DNA from: Bryopsis sp. KO-2023
Lineage: Eukaryota > Chlorophyta > Ulvophyceae > Bryopsidales > Bryopsidaceae
NCBI GenBank assembly: GCA_030272585.1
Contig: BSYQ01000002.1
Location: forward strand, 6,076,001-6,140,000
DNA: 64,000 nucleotides
Direction: 5' to 3'
Shown here: positions 35,899-47,360 of the stretch, in pieces
Numbering within the stretch: position 1 is the stretch's first letter
Layout of the letters: each line of letters starts with the position of its first letter
Notes under the pieces: model-generated
What the model was told of the DNA's origin: nothing
Seen by the model: only the letters and a program-made list of their open reading frames with translations
Database searches by the model: none
Made by a program: the position numbers and the translations under genes

Positions 35899-36308
35899 TT
35901 GTTACGGCCGAGAACTGTAAGAGTTATGGTGTGCAATTGTTTAATTGATACGAGGTGACGAGGTTAGTGTCTAGATGTCCCATCGGTGAGTGGGTGTGTC
36001 ACTGTAGAGTAAGGGGTTAGTGTGTTGTGGACGGTATAAAAGGGGTTGTATTTTTGACATTGTGTAACCTTTGGGGCTGGGTTTGCTATTGTGTTGTGTT
36101 CCCACGTTCTACCCTCCTCCACTTGGAGGAGGGCCCCTAACTACCCTTCCCCCTCAGGGGGAAGGGCCCCTATCATTAATGGTGTTGGTAAGCGAAGGGT
36201 GTAATAAGAGCAAGTCTTCATGTATAGAGAATTGCTCAGACCGTTTGTTGAAGTAAAAACCTAGTAAGTCTTATTAAACTACTTTATCTCTCTCTATTCT
36301 ACCCGGAA
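35899..36308 (+). repeat. candidate solo LTR with TATA box and paired hairpins
   Basis: The stretch starts TGTTACGGCCGAG, has TATAAAAGG at about 36035 and a polyadenylation-like region, and ends before a TGGCCCGAGAAATCCC stretch that could be a primer-binding site. The right end does not finish in CA, no target duplication was found and there is no second copy, so this is tentative. Confidence 0.35.
36112..36166. repeat. two adjacent perfect G+C-rich hairpins
   Basis: Hairpin 1 (36112-36133) has a 9-bp stem CCCTCCTCC and loop ACTT. Hairpin 2 (36144-36166) has a 10-bp stem CCCTTCCCCC and loop TCA. Each is followed by CCCCTA. In RNA they would be very stable and could act in transcript-end formation or regulation. 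Confidence 0.85.
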
Positions 36309-39300
36309 CTGGCCCGAGAAATCCCATTTTTGTTTATCCTTTTGTTGTTTGTATGCTTCAAGTCCCAAACCCTCTCCATCCTCCTCACCCCCTCCCCCCC
36401 CCCGCTCGCTTCCCCCCTTTTTTCTCTCATAATATATCTCTTGATTCAACTGAAGCATAGTTTGAAAGAGGGTTTCTCTCTATCACAATAAGAACACAAA
36501 AAGAAAGGAACACGTTGCAGAAACCATAGCAATTTCTCGTCCAAATTATACATAGTAATGGAGAATTTTCCTGCAATGTTTTTTTCCCCTTATTGTATTA
36601 CTTTTAGGCTGATGAATAAATCTCGAAGGGCAAACAGGACTTTTTTTATCACATTTGAACTATTATCTACCTTAGTAATTCAGTGGTTCGTGAGGGCAAT
36701 TAGCTAAGAGCACTATTGATAGTTTTAGAGCGAGGCTTTCTCTCGATATGTTGACAATTCTTTCTTCAGTACTTCAATGCATCTTTGCAAAAATCGAAGT
36801 GAAGGTCCTTAAGTATGGTTTGTGAAGCTTGATTCATTGTTTATTCTTCAATTGGTATTTGAGGGGGGGTGTAATGATCCACACAGAAGTTTCATCAGGT
36901 CGTCAAAGGCTCGTTCTCCTTACTATGGATCGATTCTTGCTTGCACGAAATTTCTTTTTAGAAAGGAATGAATTCCAGGTGTTTCTGTGGACTGGTGCAC
37001 TATTATTAGCCCCCCCCAAAAGAAAGAAAAGAGAATTCTCGAAAACGAGGAGTCCAAAATGTTTTTTGCTTGAACTCCCTGCAGCTCTATTGTTCCTCTA
37101 GTTTTTTCCAAAGAAACTTCGTTCTTTGGAAATCTGATCACTCCTGCTCGCTCACTCTCACCTCACTCCTTTCAAAGCGTTTTTTTTTTGCAGCTGCTCG
37201 CCTAACAATTTTAATTCCCCCTTGCGTTTGCAAATCGTAAATGTAACAATAAAAGTTTGGTGGAAAAAAGAAAAGGGGCTTTCAGAGTTCGAAACGCAGT
37301 GGGGAGTCGAACCCCGTCATTCTGAGCCGTTTCCAGTGCGTCCGAGACCCCCTCAATTTTTCAACACCAAGTAAACCCGCACAAAGCTTTCCTACTCCCT
37401 TCAGTGCAGCGAAAAAGAGTAACCCCGACGACTTCGTCGCGACCTCTCCCTGGTGGTGTACCGTGGTTCAATTTCGCGGATAGGTAGATGCAGGGACGAC
37501 CACCAATCAAAAAGTTTTTCAGCCTCAGCCCCTTAAAAAGAGGCCTTGCACTTCCTCGTGAGAAGCAGTGTGTTTTTCCCGCCTCGTTGGTGATTGGGTC
37601 CTCAGCGAGTGTCCTGTGTGTCTGACTTGAACTCTCACCTTCCGTCTTGCTCAAGGCGGAAACATTCTCCCCCCTGAACGAAACTATGGAGGCAAGTTTG
37701 AGAATACCTCTGCGCGGTCAGAGTCAAACCTAGGCGTTAACTCTAGGCCCTCGAACAGATCCAGCGACGCGGTTCGTTATATGCTCTGTAGCTGTGGGCA
37801 AGGGGACAACACGTTCGACTTTTTTCGACCTCCAACAGTCGACATCCGACCTCCAACCACGTACACGGGTTGAAAGCTGTGGCTAACCCCGGCGTCGATT
37901 GACGACAGTGCACTCTGTCGGAGCCACTCTGCAAAACACCCTCTGCGGGTCATTGAAAGCGAGTGGGTCGCTGTTGACGTATTACCACATTGAAAGTTGC
38001 AGAAAGTTGCGAGCTGCAGCGGCTGTCCTGGTCCGACCCCTTAACTGATCCCAACCCGATCACTGATCACCCCCTAGATCCCAAAGCACTCTGATCAAAA
38101 CAGAAAACTGTGTCGCGGCTGGTGGCGCCACAGTCCGCCACAGCCGCCAGCGTAGCGAGCTCCCAGCCACTCATTCCACCGACGTGTCAGTTGCAGAACT
38201 GACATTTGCTTTTGACGCCTCAACCGAGTTTTGGTGCGAACCCTCAAACCGACCCATTCAACTTCGTATACAGGTCAGCTCGAGTCACCGTGCATCTGAG
38301 GATGGCCGGCCTACCAATGATGATGCATGGGTGACTAGGAGCGGGTCCCCTCGAATCAAGTTGGAGAGGGGGGTTGGGAGAGGGGGGGGACCCAGCCACA
38401 TTTTTTTTTCGCAACTTTGGGTGAAGTCAGACCCAAGGTCGAGTTCAACACACAGCGTTCCACCATCTCTGGCGGTTGGGGCAGATATGAAATTGGGCAA
38501 CAAGTACAATGATACACTTCCAATCGTTTTTTTGTTGAGGTCGTCCAGACTGGGGTCGATTGAATATCGACGCAGCGACAAGGGAGAGTTTTGTTGATGT
38601 TTGCAAAAGAGACATGCACAATCAAGCTGGTCGCTTGCTTTGGGGTGTCGAGCCTGCAAGTTGCAGGTTTCAGAATAAAACCTGATTGAAACTAGTCGTG
38701 GTGATCGGTTGTTTGCCAAGCTTGTGTTGGGCTGCTGCCCCGACTATTTCGAACGAGAAAAAGACAAGAGGCAAGTGCGGGGAAAACCTCTTGGTAGGTT
38801 TGTGGTTCGACTTCCTTCTCCGTTGACTAGGACCCTGAAGAAAAAAAAAAAAAATCCAAAATACGATTTGTTGGATTGTGGCTTTCATTCAGTTGGTGTT
38901 GTTTTTGGACTTGCTTTTTTTTTTCTTTTCTGGTGGATGATGATTAATCTCCAGGGTGAGTAAGGAGTGTTGAAAAAAAGATAGAAGAAAAGATACTATT
39001 ATTCTTTTCCATGTGGATCCCAGAAGCTGAGATTAAGCTTGGCTGTATTGCATACTCACAAAACTGGAAACACCCCCACCCACCCTCTGGATAAAAATGC
39101 CTTTCTTGAAAAACTCAAAAACTCTCCATTTTTCTTCCTCCATTATTATGACCTTCCCTTTCTTTCAGTTTGTCTTTTCCAGGGTTTGAATTCTGATGAA
39201 AAAAAAAGGATAGATTTGATGTTTTGATATTAAATTTTGGCTGTGGCTTGCTGTGGTCGAAATTTCCCACACAGGCTTGACCCTACTTTAATCTAGTTTG

Positions 39301-41170
39301 CACACTTTAAAGAATCCCTTTTTTTGATAGTCATGACTACAATGGATGGATAGAGATGAAACTGCTGGGGAATAATAATTGTTGGTTCTGGTGGCTCAGT
39401 GAACTTCTTTTCTTTAAATATTTAAGTGAGTCACATTCCAGTCTGTCATCAGGGATTCCATAAAGTTGAGTCATGTTCAGGGAAACACAATCCAAAAGAA
39501 AGGAGTAACGAACGCCACAGGAGGCTTTCTTAATACACGAAAGAAATAATAATAATAATAATATTAATAGGACGAATGCGTTGGGCAGTTTCCGGCAATT
39601 ACACATTCTTTCTCGACGCCTTCAAGTCAGTATCCAAAACATTAACTTAATTTGCAGGTTTGAACTTTTTTAAACGAATCTGGGGATCGACTTGATAAAA
39701 TCGGAAAGTGTTATATAATGCTGAGCAAGGCAATATTTTTTTTCCCATCCACCCCCGCCCCAAAAAAACAAAAAAGGGTGGAGTTTTGTGGTCGGTTTGT
39801 ATACAGAACACAAATTTTGAGAAATCGCTGAAAGGGCCTATGACTGACCATAATCATGAAGGCTCCAAGTTGCTTGCTGCAAGCAATTCTTTCTTGCACA
39901 CATTTTCTCTTTCAATTTTTTTCTTTTTCTTTTAATTATTTCGCTGTGGGTAGTGCTGAGGCTGCTCCACCCACTCCCCACCCCCCCCAATTTCCTCCAC
40001 TACCTGTGGGTATCCCATAGAAGCGATCTTTTTTTTTGTAACTTATCTATACTCTGCATTGGATAGGTCGAAAGTACCAGCTGATATGGATCAAAGGAAT
40101 CCACAGACAAAATTGTTAGCAATGTTGTGTAGGTCAGACTCAAAAGAAGCCAAAAAAAAAAGAAGAAAGGGGCCAGGGAGGTGATTGCAATGCTTTAGAG
40201 AAGCGTCTATGTCTGACTCTCTGCTGTGGAGTGGGGTGCATCCCTTGGCATTCCAACCCTCTGAAATCGCGGCAGGAGGATATTATTCATGACATATTTT
40301 TTTTCTCAAGTTTTATTTTGCGCTGCCAAGTGCACGCTGGTCGAACCTTTTTCGCTCGTCTTTTGTTTCGTTTTTTTCTTTTGGGGGGGGAGGAAGGGTG
40401 GTGAGAATCATGCTTGTGGATATCGTCCTACGGGGGGAAGAAAGACAAGGGATACACATAAGAGGGAAGTAAAAAAAACACCGGCACAATCCATGTGTGT
40501 GTTTTAATTTAAACCAATTGACTGGGCATTAGCCACTAAACACTCCAGTGACTCTGGTGCATTTCTGCCCCTTTTTATTGTGAAAAATTCCTTTTCGGTC
40601 GTACTAGTTTTGTTTCAGGGGCCAACAAGAAACATGCAAAAGTGAAATTCCTTGCAAAAACCATAAAGAATGTAAAAAAAAATAAAGCTGACTTCCAAAA
40701 CTGATTGTCTTGCCCACAAGAAATCCCCTTTGCATATTTTTTTAAACCAAAAAATTAAAACAAAGCTTCCCCTTCCTTTTAGTCTTGTTTGTTTGGTCGT
40801 CTATTTCATTATCGGAAATTTTTGGGTGCCGCAAGACAGCTGAGGAAAAATACAGCAGTCATAGGTTTACCCCTTCAGGTTTTGACTCGATAACTTCTGA
40901 CAATAAATTGCGCACACAAACATATTCCCCCCCTCCCCGCCAAAAAAAGAATAAACAACAACAAAGCTCCAGAATGTAGCTACCGCTTTTCAAATATGTG
41001 CACACTCAGAGAAGAAGATCGATTTTGAATTCACATGACAACGGAAAACGAGATGAGGAGAATATATTTTTTTGGTTTGGGTTATGAGGCTCTTTTATCG
41101 ATAATAAAACGAATCGATTTTTCCCCCCACACACACGCTTTGTGGAACACACTGCTGGTGATTCCTGAAA
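36309..41170. other. long low-coding region
   Basis: Only short frames are present, most with homopolymer bias. Points noted: a PPT-like TTTGAGGGGGGG followed by TGTAATG near 36860, possibly the 3' junction of a lost LTR element; a tRNA-like T-arm (GGGGTTCGACTCCCC, minus strand, about 37304-37318); an unrecognised minus-strand frame 37654-37361; and a short stretch near 38668-38698 (ACCTGATTGAAACT ... CGTGGTGATCG) repeated near 46003. No gene can be supported. Confidence 0.35.
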
Positions 41171-41413
41171 TCACAAGCAATGGCATTCATATAATAGTTT
41201 GAGCTGTGGGCTGGTTCCTCCACAGAAAAAAAATTGCACCCATCCACAGGCTGGACCACAGCCCTCATACTGCCAGTAAAGTTGCTTGTGGATTTTCACC
41301 TGGGCATCCTCAATCCACAGCAGCAGAGACGTGGCGATAAAAAAACCCAGGCAGAACATCAGCAAAGTGTTATTGGGGTCTAACAGGGCCGCTCCGAAGC
41401 TCGTTCCTTGAGC
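41171..41413 (-). CDS. putative last exon with one membrane segment
   Basis: A minus-strand frame open after possible acceptors near 41415 reads GTSFGAALLDPNNTLLMFCL, continuing into a hydrophobic segment (GFFIATSLLLWI), then HKQLYWQYEGCGPACGWV and a Cys-containing tail before a stop. This would be a small membrane-protein end. No family recognised, and no supporting upstream exon is clear. Confidence 0.25.
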   Translation of the reverse strand, partial: AQGTSFGAALLDPNNTLLMFCLGFFIATSLLLWIEDAQVKIHKQLYWQYEGCGPACGWVQFFFCGGTSPQLKLLYECHCL

Positions 41414-41983
41414 ACCTCAACGAAACAAAAACAACAGGCAAACCACGAAAACGGAAAAGGGAAAAGACTTGCACCAAAGTCCAACCGACGACCCACCTAG
41501 GTCAAAAACATCGCAACAGATACCAGTGGGGGCGTGGGCGTGAACGACGGTGGCGACGTACGGCGACGACGGAACACCTTTCATCTCGAAAACCAGAAGC
41601 GAACGACTCCCAAAAAGTTCCGACCAAAGACGCCACCAAGCCAAAACATAACGAGTAACCGCAACCATGACCGTTTAAAATTGCTCAACAGGCTCATCGA
41701 GTCAGTGGGGAAGTTCTGAATCCAAAAAAATCAATGGACAAGGGAAAATATGACGGGAGGGATTTGAACCCCCGCCGGAAACTCGGGTTTAAGTCGCAAG
41801 GACAACACCAGCGTGCATCTTGTTAAAGATAGCGGGTCTGTTCCAACTTCAACGTGGTATAGCACCGCCACGCTCATTCTGCCCCCAAAAAAGTGATGTA
41901 CCGAAAATCCTAACAACAAAACGATCAACGTAAGGCCTTCCCCCAGAAAGCTCCACAAGAAAACTATTTTCGACAGCAACTCG
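41414..41983. other. intergenic, with a tRNA-like fragment
   Basis: At about 41751-41830 the minus strand contains a convincing T-arm (GGGGGTTCAAATCCCTC) preceded by tRNA-like sequence with a possible long variable arm. A matching 5' acceptor strand is missing and the anticodon arm does not pair, so it is at best a tRNA pseudogene or SINE head. Confidence 0.3.
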
Positions 41984-41999
41984 CACTAGTGAAAATATG

Positions 42000-42175
42000 C
42001 CGTTTTTACAAGCTTGTAAACGCGACTTTACAAGCTTGTAATCCACTTTACAAGCTTGTAACATTCCGGCGGGCAGCACTTAGCCGAAATTTCGCGTCGC
42101 GGAGAGCTTTCTTTGGTTTCCACCTTGTAAAGTGCGATTACAAGCTTGTAATCTCAGTTTACAAGCCTGAAATCC
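42000..42175. repeat. left subterminal array of ACAAGCTTGTAA motifs
   Basis: Several palindromic ACAAGCTTGT copies and half motifs (CTTTACAAG, CTTGTAAAG) occur within about 175 bp next to the left end. Confidence 0.9.
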
Positions 42176-44408
42176 CATTCTGGAAGGTCGTACACCTGCG
42201 GATCTCCATCTTTCGAATTTCCTTGCCTCCCATCCTGTGCGACCAACTATCGGTCAACGGCCTGCTCCCATCCGCTACTGCACGAGGTCAAGTGTGAGAT
42301 TCGGGAGGACCAGTCGCGTATTCCGAGCAAAACAGGTATTTAAAGAGCTTCTTTTGGCTGAAAGAAAAGTCGGAGACGAGTGCGCCGGCGCGCAGGGAAC
42401 GAGGTACAGAGAGTGGGAAGGTCAGTACCCCAGCAGGGGCGCTCGTTTCTGGATTGCTCATCCCTGTTTTTGATGTTTCCGACACACTGACTTGCCCAAA
42501 ACGCATGAACTGGATGATAACGAGCTCGTCCTCGAGGTGACCTGAGACTTCCATAGTGCAGAAATTGCTACCCTACGAAAATGCTCTGATTGTAGCAAGG
42601 AAATTGTTTGCCTTGGTATTGTGAGCTTGCTGATCATTGGTGTTGGAACTCATGTTTTTTTTCTGTTTTTTCCTTGCTGTGCAACAGACCACCCTCTTGG
42701 TCACTTGATTACCATTGGGCAATGTTATTTCCAGAGGTGATTCATCGGCTGTGTGTCAAGCTCGCTTCCCAGGAAGATGTAAGTTTGATTTTCAGTTCAT
42801 CTCTCGCTGGGGAATAGAGATTTTATTCCAAGCGTTTGAACAAGAGCAATACGGAAAACAGCAGCAAAATTGGCAATCGTTTCTTTTTTTAATCAAGATT
42901 ATATATGTACTATCAGGATTTTCTTTGGTACTACTTCTGTTAGACCGACTGCTGTTGGCACCAAAGGAAGGGAACAAACAAAAGAGAAGCCCGTGGAGAC
43001 CTTGGACCAGAAAATCTGCAGCGAACTGAGCCAGCTTCCAATAGGAAACTGATCCAGACAACGGAAGACAGAACCCTGGTGCCTAATTTGTCGATTGAGT
43101 TACATGACCCCAAATCCGTTTTTTAACGCCTGCAAGAACAGGGCGAGGAAATCAAGTGAGATGAAATCAATTGTTCTTCCACTGTGCACCAGGTTGGTCC
43201 ACAAATTTTTGGGTTTTGATGTAGAGGAAACGATGGTTGTAGAAGGAGTGTCTGACCCTGCCTGCTTTCTGTAGGCTGTCCTGTTGTGCTTGCCAGGTAG
43301 ATCAAGAGGAGAGGGCATGGATCATGCTGATGGAATTGCTGGACTGAAGGATCTGGATGTCAGGGAGCCTAAGTACCATCTTTGTTCGTGGCTTGCTCTG
43401 CTCTGGTAAATTAACTCAGTTACATTTCTTGAAATTCGAAGCAATGCATTGACTATGAGTTTCCACAATCGTTGATTGTGGGTTTTGGGACGAAATGGGA
43501 TAGTATGGTGGGTACACCTGAGCTCTGAAAGGGATGGGATGATATGCATTCAACTGGAGGATTCTGTTCTCCCCATTTTGAAGCTTGGAACTTGAGCCTG
43601 GGGTCCTCTTGTGACAAAGCAGTGGAAACCACACTTTTGCTAGCTTATGGAGGACTATGTTAAACTGTTTCACACAATTTTGCCGTCAGTAGTGAACCTT
43701 GTTATGTGGGCATTTAGATGTATCACCCTCTTTTAAGTGGGCTCAATTTGTTGTCTTGACAGTCACCAAAGAAGTCAGTTGAGTCGAAGCCCCATCAGTC
43801 GGCCCCTCCGAGGGGGGTGAATTAAGATTTAAAAAATGTTCACTAGAAAATGATATAAGTATTGCGGAGTAAGTATTCTCCACAATAGTGGAAATTGATT
43901 GTCTGATTGCCTCACCAGGGAAAGAGCAAGAGGAAGTGCTGAGTGAAGACCCACTGGACATTCTGTTGGATTTGGCCTGCAAAACACATTCATCATTTGT
44001 GCGCAACAGACGAAACTTCCACTCAGTTGAATTTTGAGTGGAACATTTTAAAAAGTACAGGAGGGGTTTGGAAGTTTTCGCCGTATTTTCGCTTTCTTTC
44101 GCTGGTTGTGAGAATAAACTTCCAGAAAGCAAGAATGTGCAGAAGGTGGATCCCAAGTTCGATTCTTGGGCACATCGAGCTATTGAAAGGGATTTGCGGT
44201 TTTGTCTTTGTTGTAATTTATCATTGTAATGAGAAAAATTGAAATCATGATGATATTCTGTCCATTATTTTATAATAGTGATAATCACCCATGTGGTGGA
44301 GAATGGAATCATCTATAGACATTCATCAATAAAATTTACAATCAATCGTACCACGACAAGAATCACAGCCGAGCGTGTGCTTGGGCTTGTGTGATGACAC
44401 ATCAATGA

Positions 44409-44673
44409 CAGAGCTTGTAAAGTGCTTGTAACAGCTTGTAAGAGCTTGTAAACGTGCAGATTGGGAAAGCTTGTAACAGCTTGTAAAAGCTTGTAAACTC
44501 CCACTTTACAAGCATGGAGCCGTTCCACTTTACAAGCTTTTTGCTTGTAACAGCTTGTAAGAGCTTGTAATCCCCACTTTACAAGCTTGTAAACGATGGG
44601 GACAGTGTCAAGTCTTTACAAGCTTGTAATCCACTTTACAAGCACTTTACAAGGTGTTTACAAGCTTGTAAAA
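44409..44673. repeat. right subterminal array of ACAAGCTTGTAA motifs
   Basis: More than a dozen full and half copies in both orientations (GCTTGTAA, TTTACAAGC), denser than on the left. Arrays of this kind are typical binding zones for a CACTA-type transposase or accessory protein. Confidence 0.9.
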
Positions 44674-44819
44674 GCGGCGTTTTTTCACTAGTGACACTCT
44701 TTTCCTTCCCGAAAAAAAGATTGCAGTCTACAAATGACTCAGATGATCTGGTGGTTTACCAATCCCAGCCGGAACCAATGCACCTTTTTTCTTTCTCTTG
44801 CCCTTTTCTTTTCTGTTTT

Positions 44820-45551
44820 TTATGGTTCACTTCCCGAAAGATTGCGTCCCGCTCCCCACACGTACACCATAATCTCCCAGACCGCCGATTTCCTGATATT
44901 CCAGACCTGGACGTTCACGTGACGACCAACCATGGGGCACAGAAAATTTTCGTCTCTGAATGCCCCTTCTTTTTGTCCAATACACACGCTCCATTCATAT
45001 TCGCGACAGAGTTGCTGCCGATACGGATGTCAAACTCCTGCAGTCCCACCGAGCAGGTATCGCCACCAGTACTGGTGATTACGATTTTTGTGATCTCGTA
45101 TGTTGCACCCAGGTCGATTTGCCAGAACTGGTCGTTTTTCTTGTTCGTGTAAGGAAATCTTCCAGTGCCGTGCATTGCTTTGGACGAATTTTCCTCTGGC
45201 TGCTTCGGGGGGGTTGTGAAGGTGACTGAACGCTGAAACACCTTTTTCCTTTTTGTCACTAACTTCTACAGCGTTATGAAAAGGGGAAAACACATTGCCG
45301 CCCAGATAACAAAGCGAACCATCCCCGCGGAGGTCTGCGAGCTGCTGCTCGCCACCCTGGTACTCATTTCGTGAGTCTTGCAGTCCGGTCGTACTACTCT
45401 GGTGCATCGCCGTCAGGCGCGGAGTCTTGATATCTTTCAGCTGAACGTCTAACTCCTCGATACTCGATAAAGCGATCCTGTAGGCTCTGGCCTGGCCTGT
45501 CTTGTGATTTTTGGGGTTGGTTGGAGGGAGTCGTATTACATCAGCGAACAC
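44820..45551 (-). pseudogene. F5/8 type C (discoidin) domain gene, frameshifted
   Basis: The minus strand reads FPYTNKKNDQFWQIDLGATY, KIVITSTGG, CSVGLQEFDIRIGS and NGAC, then in another frame DENFLCPMVGRHVNVQVWN and WEIMVYVW, ending in a stop at 44820-44822. This is the order of a discoidin domain, a sugar- or lipid-binding beta-sandwich usually found outside the cell. The frame change near 44985 is needed to recover the C-terminal GRHVNVQVWN strand. Upstream, about 100 unrecognised residues (IEELDVQLKDIKTPRLTAMH) precede the domain and switch frame near 45270; a possible 31-nt GT-AG gap there would be unusually short for an intron. A hydrophobic N-terminal stretch at 45720-45620 may be a signal or anchor. 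Either a pseudogene or affected by sequencing errors. Confidence 0.55.
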
Positions 45552-46289
45552 ATGTACATAATATTCGTTTTTTCACAGAAAAAGACACGACTGATGGACC
45601 TCCCTTCAAACGAAAGTATAGCAAAAAAGCATCCAAAGCATGCCAAGCCAAAATAAATGCAAAAAAGAACAGCCCAACAGGGTACCAGAATTCTGAATAA
45701 AACAAAAAAGAAAAATGGGCTTTCGTGTGGGTTGTGTAAGTTAGCCCTCAAACAGGAAAAAAAAACAAAAAAAACATGTTATACTCAACCCTTTTACAAC
45801 AGGAATAAGATAATAGAAAACGCCGCTATGTTGTATTTGTCGGGCGACGGTGTCGTTGCACCGTATGATCTTGGTTGGTGGAGTGTTGGGATGGGTGATC
45901 GAAAGTAAGGTACGACAGCCAATGAGCTGAGATTTCCTCCCATCTCTATTGTTGTGCTTGACCTGGAAAGGTTTCTCCGCGCGTGCATGTGTGTTAACGA
46001 CACAACCTGATTGAAACTGTCCGTGGTGATCGCTCGGCCAAGACTGATTGTTTGGGGGGATGGGGCACGTGGTCCCACCCCTGTTAAACTCACCAACTGT
46101 TTCCGTTTTCTTTCTTGTTTTTATTTTGTTGGAAGGGCAAACAAAAAATGGCTAGTCGATGTACTGGCACCCTCTGTTTTCTGGGGGAGAACAAGGATTC
46201 CTGAATTATGACAATCACATGCACAAGACAATGAGAACAAAATGTTAAGACTACATCGGTACATTGTGGACCTTTCAAGCTCCGACATG
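45552..46289. other. intergenic
   Basis: Nothing firm. The stretch near 46003-46035 repeats a motif seen near 38668. A minus-strand frame at 46096-45794 probably has no function. Confidence 0.35.
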
Positions 46290-47360
46290 TCATTTGTCTC
46301 TACACAAAAAATCGAATTGAAGAACTTCCCCCTTGTCTGTTACTACTGTAAGCTTTTCACGCGTCAAGTACACGCCTCTAAAAGAAACATTGTCAAAGTT
46401 GATGGTGCGAAAGCAACGATCTTCATCGACATCCCACAAATCGATGCTAGATATTGACATTTGGCATGCGAACTTGCCGTGGCCAATCCCAAAACCTTGC
46501 GACGAATGGAAGGCCCTACATTGAAGCTCTTGCAGAGATTCTCCACGTTTTCGTCCCAACACTTTCAGGTGACTGTCGTTTGACACCAAACCGGCCGTGG
46601 CGGGCGAAGCACTAGCTATGACTCTTTCGTTCACTACTAAATCATATATACAACTGTGATGCACCTGAATTCTTGCAAGGCAATCAGCGTTTTCCAAGTT
46701 CCAAGCAGATATTTCACCTCCATCAAGTCCGCAATAGAACAAACCATCGAAATAGGTGAAGCATGTTATGCTTTTGTCCCCAATTTGAAGGACTCCCGAT
46801 GAACTCCAATCTTCTTTCTTCCACAAGCCTATGTACCCATTTGAACCACAAACGGCAATATGTTCACCGACATCCGCCACATCCACAACTTCCTCAGGAA
46901 TTTTGAGTGATGCTTTCTCCGTTAACCCTGGAGCATCCCATATTCGAACAACGCCTGACTCTTCGTCACCAGAAAGCAGCATTTTATCCACGAAACGCAA
47001 AACACCATTCCAATAGACGTCAGGTCTCTCAACGACGTCATCATTCGCAAGATCCATGACGACTATCCCAAAGACACCCCCAAAAGAGAACGTGTCTAAC
47101 GTCGCAACCGCAATCATCTCACCGCGTTTGGCGGATCTGCAAATTGCATAACCTGGAATGTGGAAGTTCGAACGCTTTGGTTTGATTTCAGCGGTTCTCC
47201 ATGCTTTCTCCAGCTTGAGATCATGGTTCTCAAATATGTAAGTTTTCCAGCGTTTTGTCACTGACGAGCACCGCGCCAATTGCTTGATTGGAAGAAGGTC
47301 GAGTACCTGACCCAGAACGCCTTCCGGTAGATCCCACTCCACGCTGACCGAATCGCTCAT
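46290..47360 (-). CDS. F-box / WD40-repeat-like protein, single exon
   Basis: The protein has 356 residues, starts at an ATG at 47360 and is intronless. Residues about 8-50 form an F-box (LPEGVLGQVLDLLPIKQLAR, then CSSVTKRWKTYI), which in this family binds Skp1 in SCF ubiquitin ligases. The rest is a beta-propeller-like region with degenerate WD-type repeats (GVVRIWDAPG, GYIGLWKKED, GEISAWNLEN, SSIDLWDVDE), the expected substrate-recognition part. It probably selects target proteins for ubiquitylation; the substrate cannot be told from sequence. The frame is clean to its stop and is the best-preserved host gene in the window. The upstream region is G+C-richer than average and may hold the promoter. 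A WD40-only function without the ligase cannot be excluded. Confidence 0.85.
   Translation of the reverse strand: MSDSVSVEWDLPEGVLGQVLDLLPIKQLARCSSVTKRWKTYIFENHDLKLEKAWRTAEIKPKRSNFHIPGYAICRSAKRGEMIAVATLDTFSFGGVFGIVVMDLANDDVVERPDVYWNGVLRFVDKMLLSGDEESGVVRIWDAPGLTEKASLKIPEEVVDVADVGEHIAVCGSNGYIGLWKKEDWSSSGVLQIGDKSITCFTYFDGLFYCGLDGGEISAWNLENADCLARIQVHHSCIYDLVVNERVIASASPATAGLVSNDSHLKVLGRKRGESLQELQCRAFHSSQGFGIGHGKFACQMSISSIDLWDVDEDRCFRTINFDNVSFRGVYLTREKLTVVTDKGEVLQFDFLCRDK

Larger units (their letters stand above)
41984..44693. mobile_element. CACTA-like non-autonomous element with palindromic subterminal arrays
   Basis: The left end reads CACTAGTGAAAATATGCCG and the right end (reverse complement) CACTAGTGAAAAAACGCCG. 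Both run on into TTTTACAAGCTTGTAAAC, making inverted repeats of nearly 40 bp. CACTA at both termini is the hallmark of CACTA/EnSpm elements. Inward of both ends lie clusters of ACAAGCTTGTAA and variants. The 3-bp flanks (TCG and ACA) do not match, so the expected duplication is absent. The interior has no transposase that I recognise. It holds short possible exons (for example minus 42554-42288, plus 42690-42780, minus 44040-43743), which may be captured host fragments or chance. Confidence 0.7.

Noticed and set aside
36829-36900. A complete LTR element starting at the PPT-like run near 36860
   Set aside because: Only a PPT-like run followed by TGTAATG is seen. No paired LTR, primer site or pol sequence.
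41751-41830. A functional tRNA-Leu gene
   Set aside because: The T-arm is good, but the 5' acceptor strand is missing and the anticodon stem does not pair.
41984-44693. Calling the ACAAGCTTGT clusters a centromere-like or replication-origin repeat
   Set aside because: The clusters are bounded by inverted CACTAGTG termini, so a transposon end structure explains them.
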